Made by a program: the position numbers and the translations under genes | Origin: Rhodoferax aquaticus | GTDB lineage: Bacteria > Pseudomonadota > Gammaproteobacteria > Burkholderiales > Burkholderiaceae_C | DNA: 64,000 nt | Direction of reading: 5' to 3' | Assembly: GCF_006974105.1 (NCBI RefSeq) | Contig: NZ_CP036282.1 | Location: forward strand, 1,364,001-1,428,000 | Shown here: positions 43,008 through 53,149 of the stretch, piece by piece | Numbering within the stretch: position 1 is the first letter of the stretch | Layout: each line of letters opens with the position of its first letter | The notes under the pieces: generated by a model | Told to the model about the DNA's origin: nothing | The model's input: only the letters and a program-made list of their open reading frames with translations | Databases searched by the model: none

Positions 43008-43963
43008 AACGATTGGGTGGCCTTGGCCCCCATTTTCAGTATCAAAAAGTGGTTGGGCCTGGCCCTCACCGACGAGGCGGCCAAGGCCAGCTTGATTCTG
43101 GGCTTGTATTGGGCGGTGTTGTGCAAACGGGGTTCCCGCAAGGGTTCACCCCGTGCGTTGCTCACTATGGCTACATACGGGTGCTTGGGGTCGGTGCTGC
43201 GGCGCACCACCACCGCAATTTCGTTGTTCTCCAAGCGCACATAGGTGCCTGGCGGGCACAGACCAATGGCCCGCACCATGGCGTGGCCTATGTCTTCGGC
43301 CTTGGCCGCGCCGCTGCCCAGTATGGAGCGCACCGACTCGGTGGCACTGCGCCCCGCACGGGATGCGCGGGGGCTGATCATGGCGGCATACCGGTCTACC
43401 AACTTCAGTATCCGTGTGAGCTTGGCCGCAGGGGGGGCGGATCGCGGGTCTAACTTGTCAATGGCGTCGGTGTGGTGAGCCGACACAATGTCTAACCAAC
43501 TGTCGTCTGAGACTCCCAAGTTGGTGAGCATCATGGCTCCCTTGACGGCGTGCATGCGAATGACGTCTTGCTGCTCAGGGCTTGGTTTTTCGGGCTGATT
43601 AGCCAAGGTGTCTTGCAGGCCCGTCATCGCGATGTTCATGGTGAGGGCCGCGCGCACCAAGCTGTCTCGCTCGCGTGCTTGCAAGCCCACATCTGCGGCT
43701 ATCAAGTGGCACAAGACAGCGCATACCAAGGCGTGCGAAGCGCTGTAGCCCACAGGGGAGTTGCTGGCCAGTTGAAACAATAGGTACAAGCCTACATCCG
43801 GGTCACGCAATAGCAGACCCTGCATCCAACGGTCGTACTGCACGACCCGGTGTGCAAACTCTTGGGTGCTACTGGGGTTGCCCAAGATAACGCCCAGACC
43901 TGACTCGAGGTCAGACCATTGGGCTAGCAAGTCTTCGTAATCGTTGTCAGTGTTCACAAGCAC
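43004..43963 (-). CDS. degenerate HD-GYP-like protein
   Basis: The product is 319 residues. The helical layout and segments such as [57 protein letters not shown] and [13 protein letters not shown] follow the HD-GYP fold. The canonical HD and GYP metal residues are largely absent (ALTMNIAM in place of the HD helix, [11 protein letters not shown] in place of HHExxDGxGYP). It may have lost hydrolase activity and act as a binding or sensor protein. It overlaps plsY by four bases at the 3' ends. Confidence 0.75.
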   Translation of the reverse strand: MLVNTDNDYEDLLAQWSDLESGLGVILGNPSSTQEFAHRVVQYDRWMQGLLLRDPDVGLYLLFQLASNSPVGYSASHALVCAVLCHLIAADVGLQARERDSLVRAALTMNIAMTGLQDTLANQPEKPSPEQQDVIRMHAVKGAMMLTNLGVSDDSWLDIVSAHHTDAIDKLDPRSAPPAAKLTRILKLVDRYAAMISPRASRAGRSATESVRSILGSGAAKAEDIGHAMVRAIGLCPPGTYVRLENNEIAVVVRRSTDPKHPYVAIVSNARGEPLREPRLHNTAQYKPRIKLALAASSVRARPNHFLILKMGAKATQSF

Positions 43964-43971
43964 AGTGCACG

Positions 43972-44631
43972 TTAGTACTGCTTCTCGAGCACCATTTTGT
44001 CGTTGGTGCGGGTCATATTAAAGCGAGTTAGAAAACTATTGCCAAGCAAGACGAAGGGCATTTCCGCAGCATTCACCACGGCATCCACACCGTAGACCAC
44101 GACATCCCCTACTTGGACTGAAGTCAGCTTGATGCGCCACCCTGTAATCACACCGTTGGCGGTACTCATTTGTACGACTTGGCCGCTACGAAAGTTCAAG
44201 CCCATGCGTTCAGCGTCGCGCTGGCTGATGGAGACGACGGTCGCCCCAGTATCCACCATGAATTGCGCGGCCTTGCCGTTGATTTGGCCCTGCGTCATGA
44301 AATGCCCGCCGCTGCTTGCGCTCAACACTACCCGCGCACCCCCCACAGAGCTTGGGATGCTTCCGCCCACGCTGCTAGGGGCATCGCCTACCCGCATCGC
44401 TTGGCGCTTGCCAGCGATCTCTACCACGGCGTGATCACCTTCGGTAGAGATCACTTTGACCCCCAGAAACGTTTCGCCCACAGCCACCCCTTTTGGGGGG
44501 CTGCCGTCGACGATGAGCAAGGCTTTAGAGCCCAGCATGCCTGCAAGCGCGACCGTTTGGGCGTGCCCGTTGGCGCCTAGCGCTACAAGGCACAAGGCAA
44601 ACCCATGGGCAAGAGTGCGGGGTATGCGCAT
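43972..44631 (-). CDS. retropepsin-like aspartic protease family protein, exported
   Basis: The 219-residue protein has a signal peptide ([24 protein letters not shown]). The C-terminal half is a single retropepsin-like domain with QFMVDTGATVVSISQRDAERMGL (catalytic DTGA) and PFVLLGNSFLTRFNMTR. Such single-domain proteases work as dimers in the periplasm. Its start overlaps the yajQ stop (TAATG), suggesting coupled translation. Confidence 0.9.
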   Translation of the reverse strand: MRIPRTLAHGFALCLVALGANGHAQTVALAGMLGSKALLIVDGSPPKGVAVGETFLGVKVISTEGDHAVVEIAGKRQAMRVGDAPSSVGGSIPSSVGGARVVLSASSGGHFMTQGQINGKAAQFMVDTGATVVSISQRDAERMGLNFRSGQVVQMSTANGVITGWRIKLTSVQVGDVVVYGVDAVVNAAEMPFVLLGNSFLTRFNMTRTNDKMVLEKQY

Positions 44632-45116
44632 TAGTCGCGAAAGTTGTCGAAGCTCAGCGGCATGTCGGGAATCTCTTTGCGAATCAGCGCCATAGTCGCC
44701 TGCAGATCGTCCCGTTTGGCCCCTGTGACACGCACTTTGCCATCGTTAATGGCCGCCTGCACCTTGAGCTTGCTGTCTTTGATGTGGCGTTGGATTTTTT
44801 TGGCCAACTCAGCTTCAATGCCACTGCGCACTTTGATGATGCGTTTGACTTTGTCACCGCCGATCTTTTGCACATCGCCAATGTCTAGGAAGCGCACGTC
44901 CACGTTGGCCTTTGTGAGCTTGGCACGCAGCACGTCTTCAATCTGGGTCAGCTGGAAGTCTGCATTGCCGATCAGCGTGATTTCTTTGTCTTTGAGCTCG
45001 ATGGAGGCCGGTGTGCCTTTGAAGTCAAAGCGGTTGGCAATTTCTTTGGCGGTGTTTTCTACGCCATGTTTCACGTCCACCATGTTGGGGTCGCAAACTG
45101 TGTCAAAAGTAGGCAT
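44631..45116 (-). CDS. yajQ: YajQ family nucleotide-binding protein
   Basis: The 161-residue protein starts [21 protein letters not shown] and has two ferredoxin-like subdomains: [23 protein letters not shown] and [33 protein letters not shown]. YajQ proteins bind RNA or cyclic di-GMP; in Xanthomonas a relative is a c-di-GMP effector. Length is typical. Confidence 0.95.
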   Translation of the reverse strand: MPTFDTVCDPNMVDVKHGVENTAKEIANRFDFKGTPASIELKDKEITLIGNADFQLTQIEDVLRAKLTKANVDVRFLDIGDVQKIGGDKVKRIIKVRSGIEAELAKKIQRHIKDSKLKVQAAINDGKVRVTGAKRDDLQATMALIRKEIPDMPLSFDNFRD

Positions 45117-45243
45117 TTTTTAGTACTGGGTTGTCTTGCACGCCTTGTATCGGTCCAAGGCAGGGCATTTGAAGGAGGCTAGGCCACGACCGAGATGGCC
45201 GTCGCACCATCAGTTAAGGTCTGGTCAGTGCGACAATCCTGCC

Positions 45244-46311
45244 ATGTTAGTCGAGAAAAACGTTCCCCTCCAAGCTTTTAACTCCTTTGGCGTAGTCGCC
45301 AAAGCCCATGCTTTAGCACGTATCGCAAGCGAAGATGATGTCATCGCGCTGATGGCTGCATCTGCCTGGGGTGAGGGTGGGTTGTTTGTATTAGGCGGTG
45401 GCAGCAATATTGTGCTTACCGGTGACGTGAAGCCCCTAGTGCTCAAGGTCGAAATCAAAGGCCGTGCGTTGGTAGATGAGAGCCCCAAGCATTTCATCGT
45501 AGAAGCGGGTGCCGGTGAAAACTGGCACGATTTCGTTGCGTGGACCTTGGCCCAAGGGTATCCGGGGCTGGAGAACATGGCCTTGATTCCGGGTACGGTG
45601 GGCGCTGCGCCCGTGCAAAACGTCGGGGCTTATGGCGTCGAGTTGCAAGACCGTTTTGAGTCTTTGGACGCCATGGATCTGTACACGGGTCAGGTCTTTA
45701 CGCTGAACGCAGCGCAGTGTGCTTTTGGTTACCGCGATTCAGTATTTAAGCATGGTGGGCCGATAGACACTAACTCGCCAGCCAACGCCGGGCATTTGGC
45801 GCTAGGACTCAAAAACAGAGCCTTGATACTGCGCGTTCGATTCGCTCTGCCCAAAGTGTGGAAGCCTGTACTGGGCTATGCAGATATTGAAAAGAAAATG
45901 CTGGAACACGGCTGCGACGCACCTACCGCACAGCAGTTGTTTGACTGGGTGTGCGAGGTGCGCCAAGCCAAGCTGCCTGATCCCAAGCGCATTGGCAATG
46001 CCGGGAGCTTCTTTAAAAACCCAACGGTCAGTGCAGAGCAGTGCGCTGACATCATTGCCCGCGACCCGAAAGTGGTCCACTACCGGTTGACAGATGGATC
46101 GGTCAAGCTCGCGGCAGGGTGGTTGATTGATTCCTGTGGTTGGCGCGGCAAGTCGGTGGGCCAAGCGGGCGTCTATGAGAAGCAGGCGCTGGTGCTGGTG
46201 AATCGTGGTGGTGCGACTGGGGGTGAAGTCATGACGCTAGCCAAGTCGATACAGACCAGTGTCTATGAGCGCTTTGGCATTATGTTGGAGCCAGAACCAG
46301 TGGTTTTGTAG
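45244..46311 (+). CDS. murB: UDP-N-acetylenolpyruvoylglucosamine reductase
   Basis: The 355-residue FAD enzyme reduces UDP-GlcNAc-enolpyruvate to UDP-MurNAc in peptidoglycan synthesis. It shows NSFGVVAKAHALARI, GGGSNIVLTGDVKPLVL, ENWHDFVAWTLAQGYPGLENMALIPGTVGAAPVQNVGAYGVEL and AGSFFKNPTVS with the catalytic serine. It is the type I form, with an inserted domain as in E. coli. The ATG at 45244 is used; a longer open frame upstream has no family similarity. Confidence 0.95.
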   Translation: MLVEKNVPLQAFNSFGVVAKAHALARIASEDDVIALMAASAWGEGGLFVLGGGSNIVLTGDVKPLVLKVEIKGRALVDESPKHFIVEAGAGENWHDFVAWTLAQGYPGLENMALIPGTVGAAPVQNVGAYGVELQDRFESLDAMDLYTGQVFTLNAAQCAFGYRDSVFKHGGPIDTNSPANAGHLALGLKNRALILRVRFALPKVWKPVLGYADIEKKMLEHGCDAPTAQQLFDWVCEVRQAKLPDPKRIGNAGSFFKNPTVSAEQCADIIARDPKVVHYRLTDGSVKLAAGWLIDSCGWRGKSVGQAGVYEKQALVLVNRGGATGGEVMTLAKSIQTSVYERFGIMLEPEPVVL

Positions 46312-46319
46312 TGCAGCAC

Positions 46320-48224
46320 TTAGTTAGGCAGCGTGATGTACTTCTGCATGGTCTCTCGAAACAGCGCTGCATTGACTGGTTTTGACAAAAAGTCGGTGGC
46401 GCCGGCGTCTAATGACTGTTGGCGCGCCTCGTTCATGACATCTGCGGTCATGACGATGATTGGCACCTGACCCTTCGGGCTCGGCATGGCACGTATACCG
46501 CGGGTTGCGGTCAAGCCATCCATCACAGGCATGTTGATGTCCATGAGCACCAGGTCAAAGTCCGCACCCTCCATTTTTTCGAGCGACTGCTGTCCGTCGT
46601 CGCAAAACGTGGCGTTGCAATTGAATCGCTTCAGCAAGGCCCCCATCAGTTTTTGATTAACTGGGTGATCCTCCACAACCAACACGCGTGGTTGCTGTGA
46701 ATCTAGGGTCTGGACGAGAGTGGAGGAGGCTGGTGGTGTAAGGGCCGCAGCTGGGGCAGGCGGCTTGGTCTGCGCACTTTGGGCTGCTGGTACTGCGGGG
46801 GCCTGTCGTTCTGTGGCAGGTGCTGCGATGGAGACTAGGGGCAAGGTTAATGTGAACGTGGAGCCTTGACCAACAGTGCTTGTTACCGTTATGTCGCCCC
46901 CCATATTGCGGGCCAAGGTGCGTGATATCTCTAAGCCCAAGCCGCTGCCGGAGTACTTGCGATTGGCGTTATCGTCAATTTGCTGGAAGCGTTGGAATAG
47001 CTTGTTCAGGCCCTGCGCAGACATGCCAATGCCGGTATCTGTTACTGCGCATGAGAAGTCGAACTGCCCCGGCCGGTTAGTGCTTGGCGCACTGGAGACG
47101 GCTAAAGTGATCGAACCACGTTCCGTGAACTTGATCGCGTTATTGATCAGATTGAACAGAATCTGCTTGACCCGCTTGCTGTCAGTATTGACCCACTGCG
47201 GCATAGATTCGGGGCGGGTGACGTGGAATTGGAGCTTTTTTGCATGCGCTTGGGTCTGCATCAGCGCGTCGACTTCGTCCAGAAGTTGTGGCAAGCACAC
47301 CGCCGCTGGGCTGATGGCCATCTTGCCAGCCTCCAGCGCGGAGACATCCAAAATGTCGTTGAGCACGGACAGCAAATGCTCACCCGAAGATTGCGCCACT
47401 TTGATGTAGTCAGCCTGTTGGCTAGACAGAGGGGTTTCTTCCAACAGCCCTAACATGCCCAACATGCCATTGAAGGGCGTGCGCAATTCGTGGCTCATAT
47501 TGGACAGAAATTGACTCTTACTTCGGTTAGCACTCTCGGCCAAAACGTTTGCCTCGCGCAGCTCGTGGGTGAGCTTTTCCAGTGCAAGGCGTTCTTGTTC
47601 TTGCCGCTTGTGGCGCACAAAGATGGCTGCCGCCGCTCCTAGCAGCATCATGAGTTGGGCGAGAGTCAGTGCAATGACCTTGTTGCTTTGTGCGAGTAAT
47701 GCTCCGTTTTGCGCAGTGAGTTGGTTGGATACCAAGTTGCTGGCTTTTGCAGCCAACTCTTGGACATCAACGCCCATGCTATTGAGCGGCTCTTGCAGGC
47801 TACGTAAGTCAGAGATTTGGAGCGGCGATTTCGCAAAAATGGGATCAGCTAAGCGCACAAAGCTGTTGAGTTGCTCCATAGCCTTGTCGTAAATCGGCAG
47901 GTCATGCATAAGGCCGCCGGTAGGCCCGTCGCGCACCAAGGCAATGCGACTCACAAAAATGTCATATCGCAAAACCAAGTTGTCGAGATCCGGTGCCGCT
48001 TTGCCATTGACGGCAACATCCAGCATGTGCCTTAAGCGCAGGTATTCACGATCTAGCTGAAAAGCCACATAGGAGAGGGCATCGACCTGTTCTGCCTGGC
48101 TTTTGCGAATAGCAGCACCTTGGTTAATTTGAAGCACCAAGAGAGCTGCCATGGCACAGGCCATCACCGCAGTGACTAGCGACAGCCAAAGCAAGTAGCG
48201 TCGGCTGTCTTTGCGGGGCGACAT
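46320..48224 (-). CDS. hybrid sensor histidine kinase/response regulator
   Basis: The product is 634 residues. A first membrane helix (about 12-33), a periplasmic all-helical sensor (about 34-180, DAHL-like) and a second helix (about 181-205) precede a HisKA domain with H-box FLSNMSHELRTPFNGMLGMLG. The ATPase has NLINNAIKFTERGS, DTGIGMS and YSGSGLGLEISRTLARNMGG. An A/P linker leads to a receiver with phosphoacceptor in DLVLMDINMPVMDG (about 575). It follows the exported oxidoreductase-like gene by six bases and probably signals with it. Confidence 0.92.
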   Translation of the reverse strand: MSPRKDSRRYLLWLSLVTAVMACAMAALLVLQINQGAAIRKSQAEQVDALSYVAFQLDREYLRLRHMLDVAVNGKAAPDLDNLVLRYDIFVSRIALVRDGPTGGLMHDLPIYDKAMEQLNSFVRLADPIFAKSPLQISDLRSLQEPLNSMGVDVQELAAKASNLVSNQLTAQNGALLAQSNKVIALTLAQLMMLLGAAAAIFVRHKRQEQERLALEKLTHELREANVLAESANRSKSQFLSNMSHELRTPFNGMLGMLGLLEETPLSSQQADYIKVAQSSGEHLLSVLNDILDVSALEAGKMAISPAAVCLPQLLDEVDALMQTQAHAKKLQFHVTRPESMPQWVNTDSKRVKQILFNLINNAIKFTERGSITLAVSSAPSTNRPGQFDFSCAVTDTGIGMSAQGLNKLFQRFQQIDDNANRKYSGSGLGLEISRTLARNMGGDITVTSTVGQGSTFTLTLPLVSIAAPATERQAPAVPAAQSAQTKPPAPAAALTPPASSTLVQTLDSQQPRVLVVEDHPVNQKLMGALLKRFNCNATFCDDGQQSLEKMEGADFDLVLMDINMPVMDGLTATRGIRAMPSPKGQVPIIVMTADVMNEARQQSLDAGATDFLSKPVNAALFRETMQKYITLPN

Positions 48225-48230
48225 ACGCCG

Positions 48231-48743
48231 CTACTGCACGTCAATCGACTTAAGTTGCCATGCCGAGCGCTCGTAGTAGGTATTGTTTTGAAGCTCTTGC
48301 TTTGTGTCGTAGGGGTACACAATAAACAGTGGTCCTTTGGTGCGCACCGGGATGGGCTCCCCATTCATTTTGTGGGCCAGCAACATGTCGTATTTGGTGG
48401 CGTCTTGAACGGGAATGTCCGTCTTAAAGTCGTTCAAAGCAGCTGCCTTGAGCGTGGTACCACTGGCCTTGGCAGCAGCCAAGACGTCACGCAACAATGG
48501 GCCTGTGAACTTGATGGGCTGCTTGTCCCAAGGGGTTTGGGTGGTGTACGTGCGTTGCGGGAGTTTTTCCAACATGTCCAAGTCGAACTCGGCATTGGCG
48601 CCCGCATTTTTTTCTCCCACTTTGCCGGAGATGGTCAGAATGACTTTTCCCTTGGCCGGCGGTAGGGCTGCTGCAGGCAGCATTGCACCGACTAAGGCGG
48701 CGGCAAAACTGGCTTGGATGAGCTGACGAAAAAGATGTTTCAC
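48231..48743 (-). CDS. exported molybdopterin-oxidoreductase-like domain protein
   Basis: The product is 170 residues from a GTG. The signal peptide is KHLFRQLIQASFAAALVGAMLPAAA. The rest is a small domain related to the sulfite-oxidase/MsrP molybdopterin fold: VILTISGKV, DLDMLEKLPQRTY, FTGPLLRDVLAAAKASG, VRTKGPLFIVYPYD. The cofactor cysteine is absent, so it may be a sensor rather than an enzyme. It is cotranscribed with the hybrid kinase, suggesting it feeds a periplasmic signal to it. Its ribosome site lies inside a strong hairpin. Confidence 0.85.
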   Translation of the reverse strand: MKHLFRQLIQASFAAALVGAMLPAAALPPAKGKVILTISGKVGEKNAGANAEFDLDMLEKLPQRTYTTQTPWDKQPIKFTGPLLRDVLAAAKASGTTLKAAALNDFKTDIPVQDATKYDMLLAHKMNGEPIPVRTKGPLFIVYPYDTKQELQNNTYYERSAWQLKSIDVQ

Positions 48744-48777
48744 TAGTCACTCCCAAAGTAACGATGGAGTGACTAGT
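48742..48777 (-). promoter_or_regulatory. 12-bp perfect hairpin that covers the ribosome site of the exported domain protein
   Basis: On the minus strand ACTAGTCACTCC, a 12-base loop and GGAGTGACTAGT pair perfectly. The right arm contains the only Shine-Dalgarno sequence (GGAG) and its last base is the T of the GTG start codon. No T-run follows directly, so it is not a standard terminator of argG. Translational control or an operator is more likely. Confidence 0.55.
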
Positions 48778-48798
48778 TTCTCGATTGCTAGAGCGAAG

Positions 48799-50166
<1,368 letters not shown>

Positions 50167-50206
50167 TCAGCAAAGCTGCTGCGGTCCGTGCTGGCTGGGC
50201 TGAAGA

Positions 50207-50524
50207 TCAGCCGAAATGGCAGATGTAGTGGTACGCCTCGGTCACGCGGATGTCAAACTTGGATTGGCCGGGCACGCTAAAGCGGTGTCCTGCTGCGGAA
50301 CGCTCCCATGTGTCGCTGCCATCTAGTTTGTACTCGCAGCTTCCTGCCACGCATTCCATGATTTCGGGGGCGCCCGTGTTGAATGTCAAGGTCGCTGGCA
50401 ACACCACACCCACCGATTTTTTGGTGCCATCGGGAAAGGTGATTCCGTGGCTCACGCACTTTCCGTCGAAATACACGTTGGCTTGGGTGGCGACGGTCAC
50501 GCCGTCAATGTGGGTAGTGCTCAT
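50207..50524 (-). CDS. ppnP: pyrimidine/purine nucleoside phosphorylase (YaiE/PpnP)
   Basis: The 105-residue small cupin starts MSTTHIDGVTVATQANVYFDGKCVSHGITFPDGTKKSVGVVLPA and contains GAPEIMECVAGSCEYKLDG and GHRFSVPGQSKFDIRVTEAYHYICHF. This is the full DUF1255/PpnP pattern. The family phosphorolyses several nucleosides to base and ribose-1-phosphate, complementing the purine cluster elsewhere in the window. Confidence 0.94.
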   Translation of the reverse strand: MSTTHIDGVTVATQANVYFDGKCVSHGITFPDGTKKSVGVVLPATLTFNTGAPEIMECVAGSCEYKLDGSDTWERSAAGHRFSVPGQSKFDIRVTEAYHYICHFG

Positions 50525-50599
50525 GGGTGGTGCAAGTGCGAAGTAAGGTTGAACAAAAAAGGCGTCGCGCGAATGGGTGTCATGGCGCGGCCATTGATT

Positions 50600-50974
50600 T
50601 TAGGGCAGCTGCAATGCGAAGCTTTCTGGCTTAAATCCCACGGTAATAGAGCGGTCAGCCCACATAACCACCGGGCGCTTGATAACGCTGGGGGTGGACA
50701 CCATCACCGCGGCGGCGGTTTGGGCATCTACCACGCTGGCTTGCACGCCGGCATCTAGCTTGCGCCACGTGGTACCTTGGCGGTTGAGCAGCTTTTCCCA
50801 TCCCACAGCGGCAAGCCACTGTTCCAATTCAGGTGCTGGGACGCCTAGTTTCTTGAAATCATGAAACTCATAGGCGATGCCGTGGTCGGTCAGCCAAGTG
50901 CGGGCTTTTTTGACGGTGTCGCAGTTCGGGATGCCAAACACGCGTGCGGGTGAGGTGCTAGAGGAAGAAGTCAT
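50600..50974 (-). CDS. ArsC/YffB family reductase-like protein
   Basis: The protein has 124 residues from the ATG at 50974 (MTSSSSTSPARVFGIPNCDTVKKARTWLTDHG). The thioredoxin-like fold carries IPNCDTVKKAR (single active-site cysteine), FHDFKKLGVPAPELEQWL and PSVIKRPVVMW with the conserved KRP loop. YffB/Spx-like members are thiol reductases or regulators; arsenate reduction is not established. A much longer open frame upstream overlaps the divergent folC start and is not family-like. Confidence 0.9.
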   Translation of the reverse strand: MTSSSSTSPARVFGIPNCDTVKKARTWLTDHGIAYEFHDFKKLGVPAPELEQWLAAVGWEKLLNRQGTTWRKLDAGVQASVVDAQTAAAVMVSTPSVIKRPVVMWADRSITVGFKPESFALQLP

Positions 50975-51050
50975 GGCGTAATCATGCCAGCACTGGGTCG
51001 AATGCCGACAAAACGCCCCAGTCGCAAGGTGCGCGACAATGGCGCCCAGT

Positions 51051-52364
51051 ATGAAAACCCAACCCTCCACATTGAACGAGTGGCTCGCGCACTGCGAGCA
51101 TTTGCATCCCACCACCATCGACATGGGCTTGGACCGGATACGCGCCGTAGCGCAGCGCATGCAGCTGCGCTTTGATTGCCCGGTGATCACCGTGGCAGGG
51201 ACCAATGGCAAAGGTTCCACCTGTGCCATGTTGGAATCCATCTTGGGGCAAGCGGGATACCGCACTGGGGTGTTCACCTCGCCGCACTTGGTGCACTTTG
51301 AAGAGCGCTTGCGCTTGCTAGGTCAGGCAGTAAACGCTACTGATTTGATAGCGGGCTTTGCAAGCGTGGAGAGCGCCAGGTGCCAAAATGGCCTTGAAAT
51401 ATCGCTGACCTACTTTGAATTCACCACCTTGGCGATTTTGGAGACGATGCGCCATAGCAAGTTGGACGTGGCCATTTTGGAAGTGGGCTTAGGCGGGCGG
51501 TTGGACGCGGTCAACATTATTGACGCCGATTGCGCAGTGATCACCAGCATCGACTTGGACCACATGGAGTTGCTGGGCCCTGACCGTGAATCCATCGGCC
51601 GCGAGAAAGCCGGCATCATGCGCACGGGCCGCCCGGTGGTCGTGAGCGATCCGCTACCTCCACAGAGCGTGCTGGACCATGCGTTGGAAATTGGCGCTGA
51701 TCTCTGGCGCGTGGGGCGCGACTTCAATGTGTCTGGGGACAAGCAGCAATGGGGCTGGGCAGGAAGAGGGCGCAGATACAGTGGTCTCGCCTATCCGGCA
51801 CTGCGAGGAGCCAACCAGCTAGTCAATGCGGCAGGAGTGCTGGCAGCCTTAGCTGCTGTACGGGAGCGTTTGCCGATCACAGCGCAAGCCGTGCGCAGCG
51901 GTTTTGCCTTTGTAGAGCTGCCTGGGCGCTTTCAGATCATCCCTGGGCAGCCCACTTTGGTGCTGGATGTGGCGCACAACCCCCATTCCGTGGCCGCCTT
52001 GGCTGCCAATTTAGATGCCATGGGCTACTTTCCCACCACGCACGCCGTGTTTGGCGCCATGGCCGATAAAGACTTGGCGCCCATGTTGGCCAAGGTCAAT
52101 CCACTGATAGACCGCTGGTACTTTACCGACTTGCCCACGGGCCGAGCCGCCACGGCGCAAAGCTTGATGGCCCAGTGGCAGGCACAAAACACCCGTAAAG
52201 ACGCCAGTGGTGCATGTTTCGAGAGCCCGGCGGCAGCATTGCAGGCCGCCATTGCCGCGGCAGACCCCACTGATAGAATCGTCGTTTTCGGGTCCTTCTA
52301 CACCGTTGGAGGTGTTTTGCAAGAGGGCATCCCCCGGCTGCACGCAAAACATCTGAACTCCTGA
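51051..52364 (+). CDS. folC: bifunctional folylpolyglutamate/dihydrofolate synthase
   Basis: The protein has 437 residues from the ATG at 51051. It adds glutamate to dihydropteroate and to folates. P-loop ITVAGTNGKGSTCAMLESIL (about 46-65), YRTGVFTSPHLVHFEERL, the omega-loop ISLTYFEFTTLAIL, ILEVGLGGRLDAVNII and VLDVAHNPHSV are visible. A stretch at about residues 96-115 (ATDLIAGFASVESARCQNGL) coincides with a probable 58-bp dispersed element; CQNGLE is extra compared with the E. coli protein. It is first in the folC-SPOR-cvpA-purF run. Confidence 0.95.
   Translation: MKTQPSTLNEWLAHCEHLHPTTIDMGLDRIRAVAQRMQLRFDCPVITVAGTNGKGSTCAMLESILGQAGYRTGVFTSPHLVHFEERLRLLGQAVNATDLIAGFASVESARCQNGLEISLTYFEFTTLAILETMRHSKLDVAILEVGLGGRLDAVNIIDADCAVITSIDLDHMELLGPDRESIGREKAGIMRTGRPVVVSDPLPPQSVLDHALEIGADLWRVGRDFNVSGDKQQWGWAGRGRRYSGLAYPALRGANQLVNAAGVLAALAAVRERLPITAQAVRSGFAFVELPGRFQIIPGQPTLVLDVAHNPHSVAALAANLDAMGYFPTTHAVFGAMADKDLAPMLAKVNPLIDRWYFTDLPTGRAATAQSLMAQWQAQNTRKDASGACFESPAAALQAAIAAADPTDRIVVFGSFYTVGGVLQEGIPRLHAKHLNS
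51336..51393 (+). repeat. probable dispersed 58-bp element inside folC
   Basis: It starts GCTACTGATT, has ATAGC at 13-17, GAGCG at 36-40 and ends AAATGGCC at 51-58. It is exactly 58 bp and in the same gene frame as the acs and pepN copies. Overall identity to copy A is only about half, and part of the encoded peptide matches normal FolC, so this copy is less certain. Confidence 0.45.
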
Positions 52365-52375
52365 GTCACCCAGTC

Positions 52376-53137
52376 ATGGCCTTTTTTAAGTTTCGCAATG
52401 GTGGCGATGAGCAAGCGTCCCCCCCTCCCACGACTGAAAGCGTAGAGGCCATGCGCAAGCGGGCTCGGCACCGTTTGATTGGAGCCGCCGTGCTCGTGCT
52501 GGCTGGGGTCTTGGGTTTTCCTCTGCTGTTTGACAACCAACCGCGTCCCATGGCGGTGGATATTCCGATCGAAATTCCTGACAAGGCCAAGGTAAAGCCG
52601 CTCGCGGTGACCCCTCCGGCGGCAGCCACACCTGTCAGCTCAGGCAGCGTGGAAACAGTGGTTACCGCTGCTCCGGTTGTGCCGGCAAGCAAGGCGACCG
52701 ACAAACCCAGTGAGAAGCCGCCAGAAAAAACGCCAGTTGTCGCTGATACCAAGCCATCTGCGCCCCCCGTGGACCCCAAACCAACGGCCCCCGCAGCTGC
52801 CCCCGCCAGTAAACCAGCAGATGCTGGCTTACCTCGGGTGGACGACGGCGCTAAAGCCCGTGCCCTGCTAGAGGGTAAAGAACCTGAGAAGAAGACCGAG
52901 GATGTGCTAGGTCGGTTCGTGGTGCAAGTCGGCGCGTACTCTGATGTGCTCAAGGCCCGCGAGGCCCGCGTGAAGCTTGAGAAAGCGGGCCTCAAGACCT
53001 ATACCCAAGTGGTAGAACCTAAGGAAGGCAAGCGGATTCGTGTGCGTGTGGGCCCGTTCGAGTCCAAAGCGGAGGCTGAAAAAGCAGCGGAAAAGATCAA
53101 GAAGCTGGATCTGCCTGCTTCTGTTTTGGAGCTGTAA
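52376..53137 (+). CDS. SPOR-domain membrane protein (DedD-like)
   Basis: The protein has 253 residues. A short cytoplasmic start leads into one membrane helix (HRLIGAAVLVLAGVLGFPLLF, about 27-47), then a long P/A/K-rich periplasmic linker and a C-terminal SPOR domain (RFVVQVGAYSDVLKAREARVKLEKAGLKTYTQVVEPKEGKRIRVRVGPFESKAEAEKAAEKIKKL). SPOR domains bind denuded septal peptidoglycan, so a role in cell division is likely. Its position between folC and cvpA is conserved in proteobacteria. Confidence 0.93.
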   Translation: MAFFKFRNGGDEQASPPPTTESVEAMRKRARHRLIGAAVLVLAGVLGFPLLFDNQPRPMAVDIPIEIPDKAKVKPLAVTPPAAATPVSSGSVETVVTAAPVVPASKATDKPSEKPPEKTPVVADTKPSAPPVDPKPTAPAAAPASKPADAGLPRVDDGAKARALLEGKEPEKKTEDVLGRFVVQVGAYSDVLKAREARVKLEKAGLKTYTQVVEPKEGKRIRVRVGPFESKAEAEKAAEKIKKLDLPASVLEL

Positions 53138-53149
53138 GGGCCGCGTGGG

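Noticed and set aside
50975..51277. Long N-terminal extension of the ArsC-like gene
   Set aside because: It runs antisense through the start of folC, is not family-like, and the ATG at 50974 gives the normal length.
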